A DNA stretch of 22,500 bases from a virus. The translations under genes and the position numbers were made by a program. This document shows, in pieces, positions 19,423 through 22,500 of this stretch (the first letter of the stretch is position 1; every line of letters starts with the position of its first letter). The DNA lies in the IMG/VR virus record IMGVR_UViG_3300025450_000136, positions 1 through 22,500 of that record; one strand, written 5' to 3'. The notes under the pieces are model-generated. The model worked only from the letters and a program-made list of their open reading frames with translations. It made no database searches and was not told the origin of the DNA.

Positions 19423-22258
19423 TTTGATCCTCGGGTGGTTGTTGTTGTGGTTGAAGTTGTGCCTGCTGTTGGTTTTGAGCCAGTTGCTGGAAGTGTTGTT
19501 GCCGTGACTGAGCCGCTTGAGCCGCTGCCTGAGCCTGTTGTTGCGCTTGTTGTTGCACCATTTGCGCTTGGGCTTGGAAATTCTGCTGCTCAATCGCTAA
19601 ACCATGCTGACGAATGTCCTGTGTGGCTGCGTCAATCGCTTGAACCGCCGACATGTCCTGTTCATGTTCAATTTGGGCCTGTTGTTGGTCCATTTGGGCG
19701 CCGGTGGTGATTGTTGCAATCCGTTCCTTGGCAGAATTGTTGATATTTGCCATGGCAATCGTTGTTGCGTTGCGTTGGTTATCAATGCTGGTCTGCGTTT
19801 GGTACTTGGTTTGCAAATCTTGCACTTTTTGCTGCAATTCAGCGACCCGGATTTGATAATCTTGGGTGGCCTGAGCCATTTCGGCCTGCATTTTAGCTTG
19901 AAACTCTTGCGCCTTGCGTTGAGTCTCGGCCATTTGCGTTTTAAGCAGCACTTGTGCCGTAGGATCGGCCGCGGCAGCATTTTGTTGCTGCATTTGATTC
20001 ATTTGTTGCACCTTTTGCACCAGCGCCATGATGTCTTGCATATACGGCTGCATGATTTGCTGCGACTCTTGGTCGATAATCTTTGAAGCAACGGCCAAAG
20101 CCTGCTGAGATTCCCAATCCAAAGTCTTTTCTTCGTGCAAATCCAGCACATCCTTGCCGCCAGACACCTTTGCCACAATGTTTCGCATGGATTGGAGATA
20201 GAAAAGCATCAAATGTTGCTTGATGTGTTCCAATGCCACGGGTGCAAACGTCGGGCCAATGATCGGACTGCCGCCATACACTGGGTTTTTGGCGTATTCC
20301 AAGTGAATTTGGATGTGCGCCATGTGATCTTGGTCAGGATACGCCGCAGCAGGCCGTCCCATTGTCATAGAAACGTTCTCCAGCGCGGGATTTGACTCTT
20401 TGGCACCCTGTGGGTTCGGCAAAATTTGTTCGGCTTCCGGGATTTTTAGCTGATTTACCACACGGCTGTACACAGCACGTAGGTCAAACATGCCCGGAGG
20501 GGCCGTACTTGCCATTTGCAACAACGCTTGGTTCTGTGCCAACCGCTGTGTTTCAGAGAAAATGTTGGGATCCGAGACTGGGCGTACGTCACTGTTGTAC
20601 GAAAAGTCACGTACTTCAATTTCTTCGCCCGACTGGTTGTCCATTTCATCCAAGTACCAGTTATTGATACGAGAAATGATCTTGAGCGACTTGGCCTGCG
20701 AACGGTGCAAACGTGCATGGATGCTAGAAAAGACCTTAGCGCCTTGTTCAATCAGTGCCTGCGTTGTGCCAACGGGCATGTTGTTGTTTGCGTCACCGAT
20801 TTTTTCTTCGGCGGTGGTCACTACCCCCTTAGCCGCGTCTGTAAGCCAGCCTAGGAGGTTATAGAGGACGCTAGAGGGGCCCGGGAAGGGCAACTGCATT
20901 GCCAGCTTGCGCACGTCATCAACGCCCGGTGCGCCTTCGATTTCTACAACCTGCGTAGGTTCAATGCGGTCCGACTGGCCGCCAATTCGGCCACCCTTGA
21001 GCTTGAGAAGCGTCTGGCTATTGGAGATATGAGCCGCGTCCATAAGAGCACGAAGGGCGCCAGTAAGAGCAGCACTAAGACCGCCGATGAGATGAGGCAA
21101 CCCGATAGCGTATGCACCGCGCCATGGAATAAACTTGAACTCAACGTACCAGTCCAATTTTTCAAATTTGTCGTCCCCATCAGCCCAGTTACGGTACAAA
21201 GCTAACACCTTGCTGGTTGACTCATCAATAGTCAAAATGTACGGTGCGCGTTTGCCATTGGTTTGGTCGTCGTCATCCAAACGCATGAAACAAGTAATTT
21301 CATAAATACGGCGCATGCCGTCAATGTTCTTACCCGAATACTGTTTGCCTTCAATCTTGTCGTTGGCTTTTTCAGACTGCGTTTGGTCGTCGATCGGTGC
21401 GTCTGACGTGTAGGTCGAATCAATGTCGCGGTAGATACCCGCCTCAACACGCTGGAGGAACTCGTCCTCTGTAATGTCCTGAACCTCAGTTACACGCTGC
21501 GATGTGTAGAAGTTGGTCGATGCATATGGCAACAGGATGTTATCGATCGGGATCCATTCGCACATTGGGCGACATTGTTCCGAATCCCAGCGCCATTTTA
21601 GGAACTGCGAACCGCCAAGCGGCAGTTGGGTCAGCAGTTGCTCCATTTCATCGCGGTACTCAGGAATCTGCTCGGTCAACTGCCAGTTAAGAAAGTTAAC
21701 CTTGCGTTCGGCAACGTCCAACTTATTGCGGTCAGCCGTACCCTTGATGTTGGTTTTGGCAATCCCTTCAGGTGGCAATAACTCTTTCGCCGAACTGGCA
21801 GCAAAGTCTACACACGCCTCTGCCATAACAGGATGCACAACTTTAGAAGCACCGTCAAAAGTAGCACCGCCCGGAGCATCCTTACCCAAACCAGTGCGGC
21901 GTAGACCCTCCTCATACTGTTTGTCGCGTTGCTTACGAGCTTCTTTGTCTTCATCAATAAAGTCCAAGTATTCAATTGCTAAGTGGTCCAAGGAACCATC
22001 GTCGAATACCTCTGCCAAGTTCTCGTAGAACTCAGGGCTTTCTTTCGGGCCTTTAGTTTGTTCAAGGTTAACTACAACTGAGCCGTCTTCCAACTCAATA
22101 ATTTCACCTTCAGCTTCGCTTTCATCCAAATCCAAAGCGTCTTCAAGTTCGCTAATTTCGTCTTCTTGAAGTAAACCCTCCTCAACTTCTTTTTCGCGTC
22201 GAGGATTCAAAGACGGCAAATTGCCACCTGATTGGATTGGTAATGTTGGGTTTGCCAT
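19412..22258 (-). CDS. Portal protein (P22-like type), with long Gln-rich C-terminus
   Basis: This 948-aa protein forms the dodecameric portal at the capsid vertex, through which DNA is packaged and ejected. The first 100 residues are very acidic (DEISELEDALDLDESEAEGE). The portal core follows, with YEEGLRRTGLGKDAPGG, FDGASKVVHPVMAEACVDF near residues 132-152, LLPYASTNFYTSQRV, RGAYAIGLPHLIGGLSAA, NNNMPVGTTQALIEQGAKVF and PDQDHMAHIQIHLEYAKNP. These fit the large portal group of P22-like and related phages. Residues about 750-948 are Gln/Ala-rich and helical, and may form a long coiled-coil barrel reaching into the capsid. P22 portal has 725 residues, so this one is long. Its ATG overlaps the stop of the preceding gene (TAATG). 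Confidence 0.88.
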   Translation of the reverse strand: MANPTLPIQSGGNLPSLNPRREKEVEEGLLQEDEISELEDALDLDESEAEGEIIELEDGSVVVNLEQTKGPKESPEFYENLAEVFDDGSLDHLAIEYLDFIDEDKEARKQRDKQYEEGLRRTGLGKDAPGGATFDGASKVVHPVMAEACVDFAASSAKELLPPEGIAKTNIKGTADRNKLDVAERKVNFLNWQLTEQIPEYRDEMEQLLTQLPLGGSQFLKWRWDSEQCRPMCEWIPIDNILLPYASTNFYTSQRVTEVQDITEDEFLQRVEAGIYRDIDSTYTSDAPIDDQTQSEKANDKIEGKQYSGKNIDGMRRIYEITCFMRLDDDDQTNGKRAPYILTIDESTSKVLALYRNWADGDDKFEKLDWYVEFKFIPWRGAYAIGLPHLIGGLSAALTGALRALMDAAHISNSQTLLKLKGGRIGGQSDRIEPTQVVEIEGAPGVDDVRKLAMQLPFPGPSSVLYNLLGWLTDAAKGVVTTAEEKIGDANNNMPVGTTQALIEQGAKVFSSIHARLHRSQAKSLKIISRINNWYLDEMDNQSGEEIEVRDFSYNSDVRPVSDPNIFSETQRLAQNQALLQMASTAPPGMFDLRAVYSRVVNQLKIPEAEQILPNPQGAKESNPALENVSMTMGRPAAAYPDQDHMAHIQIHLEYAKNPVYGGSPIIGPTFAPVALEHIKQHLMLFYLQSMRNIVAKVSGGKDVLDLHEEKTLDWESQQALAVASKIIDQESQQIMQPYMQDIMALVQKVQQMNQMQQQNAAAADPTAQVLLKTQMAETQRKAQEFQAKMQAEMAQATQDYQIRVAELQQKVQDLQTKYQTQTSIDNQRNATTIAMANINNSAKERIATITTGAQMDQQQAQIEHEQDMSAVQAIDAATQDIRQHGLAIEQQNFQAQAQMVQQQAQQQAQAAAQAAQSRQQHFQQLAQNQQQAQLQPQQQPPEDQNGE

Positions 22259-22500
22259 TATTTTGAAATGTATGGTGGAAGTTGGTTTCGTGCAGCCAAC
22301 TCTTCATTTTCGTTGGGATTTAATTCGGTGCCATGCATCGCGTATACGGCAGCTTGCACAGGCAATGGCATTAAGCCAATTGCGGCATCTAAGCCGCTTT
22401 CTGCCGCGTTGCCATAATTGTGTTCGCGCATTTGATTAATAACATCCAAAGCTGGTAAACCAAACATAAACGTGTGGCCTAAAGCCGCCGGCAAATGGGC
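22258..22500 (-). CDS. Hypothetical protein, 3' end only
   Basis: The frame is open to the window edge, so only the last 80 residues are visible and the true start lies outside. Visible sequence includes LPAALGHTFMFGLPALDVIN, NYGNAAESGLDAAIGLMPLP and a polar end (NPNENEELAARNQLPPYISK). A moderately hydrophobic Ala/Leu/Pro-rich stretch might touch a membrane or form a helical bundle. No family is recognised. Its stop overlaps the portal start by one base, so it belongs to the same operon. A TTG codon at 22494 should not be taken as the start. Confidence 0.65.
   Translation of the reverse strand, partial: AHLPAALGHTFMFGLPALDVINQMREHNYGNAAESGLDAAIGLMPLPVQAAVYAMHGTELNPNENEELAARNQLPPYISK

Noticed and set aside
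19423-19593. Extended start of the 77-aa gene inside the portal gene
   Set aside because: The Asn/Arg-rich extension is an out-of-frame reading of the portal's Gln-rich region; GAGGATC supports the ATG at 19422.
22258-22494. 78-residue complete gene with a TTG start
   Set aside because: The frame remains open to the window edge upstream of the TTG, so the gene is more likely cut by the window.

Overview
The window is a contiguous stretch of a tailed double-stranded DNA bacteriophage genome (Caudoviricetes). All 30 genes I support lie on the minus strand, packed with short gaps or overlaps, so expression runs from high to low coordinates. Recognisable parts are a portal, a GroES-like co-chaperonin, a scaffold-like protein, a major capsid protein, a run of Ser/Thr/Gly-rich fibre proteins, a glycosyltransferase cassette and a lysis cassette. 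An i-spanin with an embedded outer-membrane lipoprotein o-spanin implies a Gram-negative host. The style (many low-complexity fibre proteins, DUF7483-like modules, Lys-rich protein with GG motifs) resembles phages known from aquatic metagenomes. This is inference, and I cannot name a species. No terminase, polymerase, integrase, tRNA or CRISPR array is visible.

Layout in transcription order. 22500-15295, head module: 3' end of an unknown gene, portal (948 aa), two small unknown proteins, GroES-like protein, scaffold-like protein, two unknown virion-type proteins and the major capsid protein, closed by a strong intrinsic terminator (15242-15275). 15239-5293, virion surface and fibre module: a promoter-like element and structured leader, two unknown structural proteins, a CxxC plus IPT/TIG protein, a 781-aa collagen-like fibre, three related fibre/tip proteins, a tail-assembly-chaperone-like protein, a short beta-rich protein, a 661-aa modular fibre and a second chaperone-like protein. 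5276-2574, glycan cassette: a glycosyltransferase-methyltransferase fusion, a GT2-like enzyme and a short GT9-like protein, chained by overlapping start and stop codons. 2565-898, lysis module: a Pro/Glu-rich small protein, two small membrane proteins, nested spanins and a GH24 endolysin. 819-1: a Lys-rich protein running off the window.

How the genes work together: the portal, scaffold and capsid genes build the procapsid, and the co-chaperonin probably helps host GroEL fold a virion protein. The fibre genes build the host-binding apparatus, with the chaperone-like genes next to the fibres they probably help assemble. The glycan enzymes could modify host surface polysaccharide or virion proteins. 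The last module breaks inner membrane, wall and outer membrane in turn.

The least expected signal is a repeated intergenic element, TGCATTAATA on the minus strand (exact at three sites, shortened at a fourth). It occurs in all three gaps longer than 60 bases plus one 44-base gap, always pointing at the next gene. At two sites it sits 17 bases after a shared TTTAGGGC, and at one it directly follows the terminator, so it probably marks a phage promoter class. No gene-free stretch exceeds 300 bases; the largest is 15109-15294.
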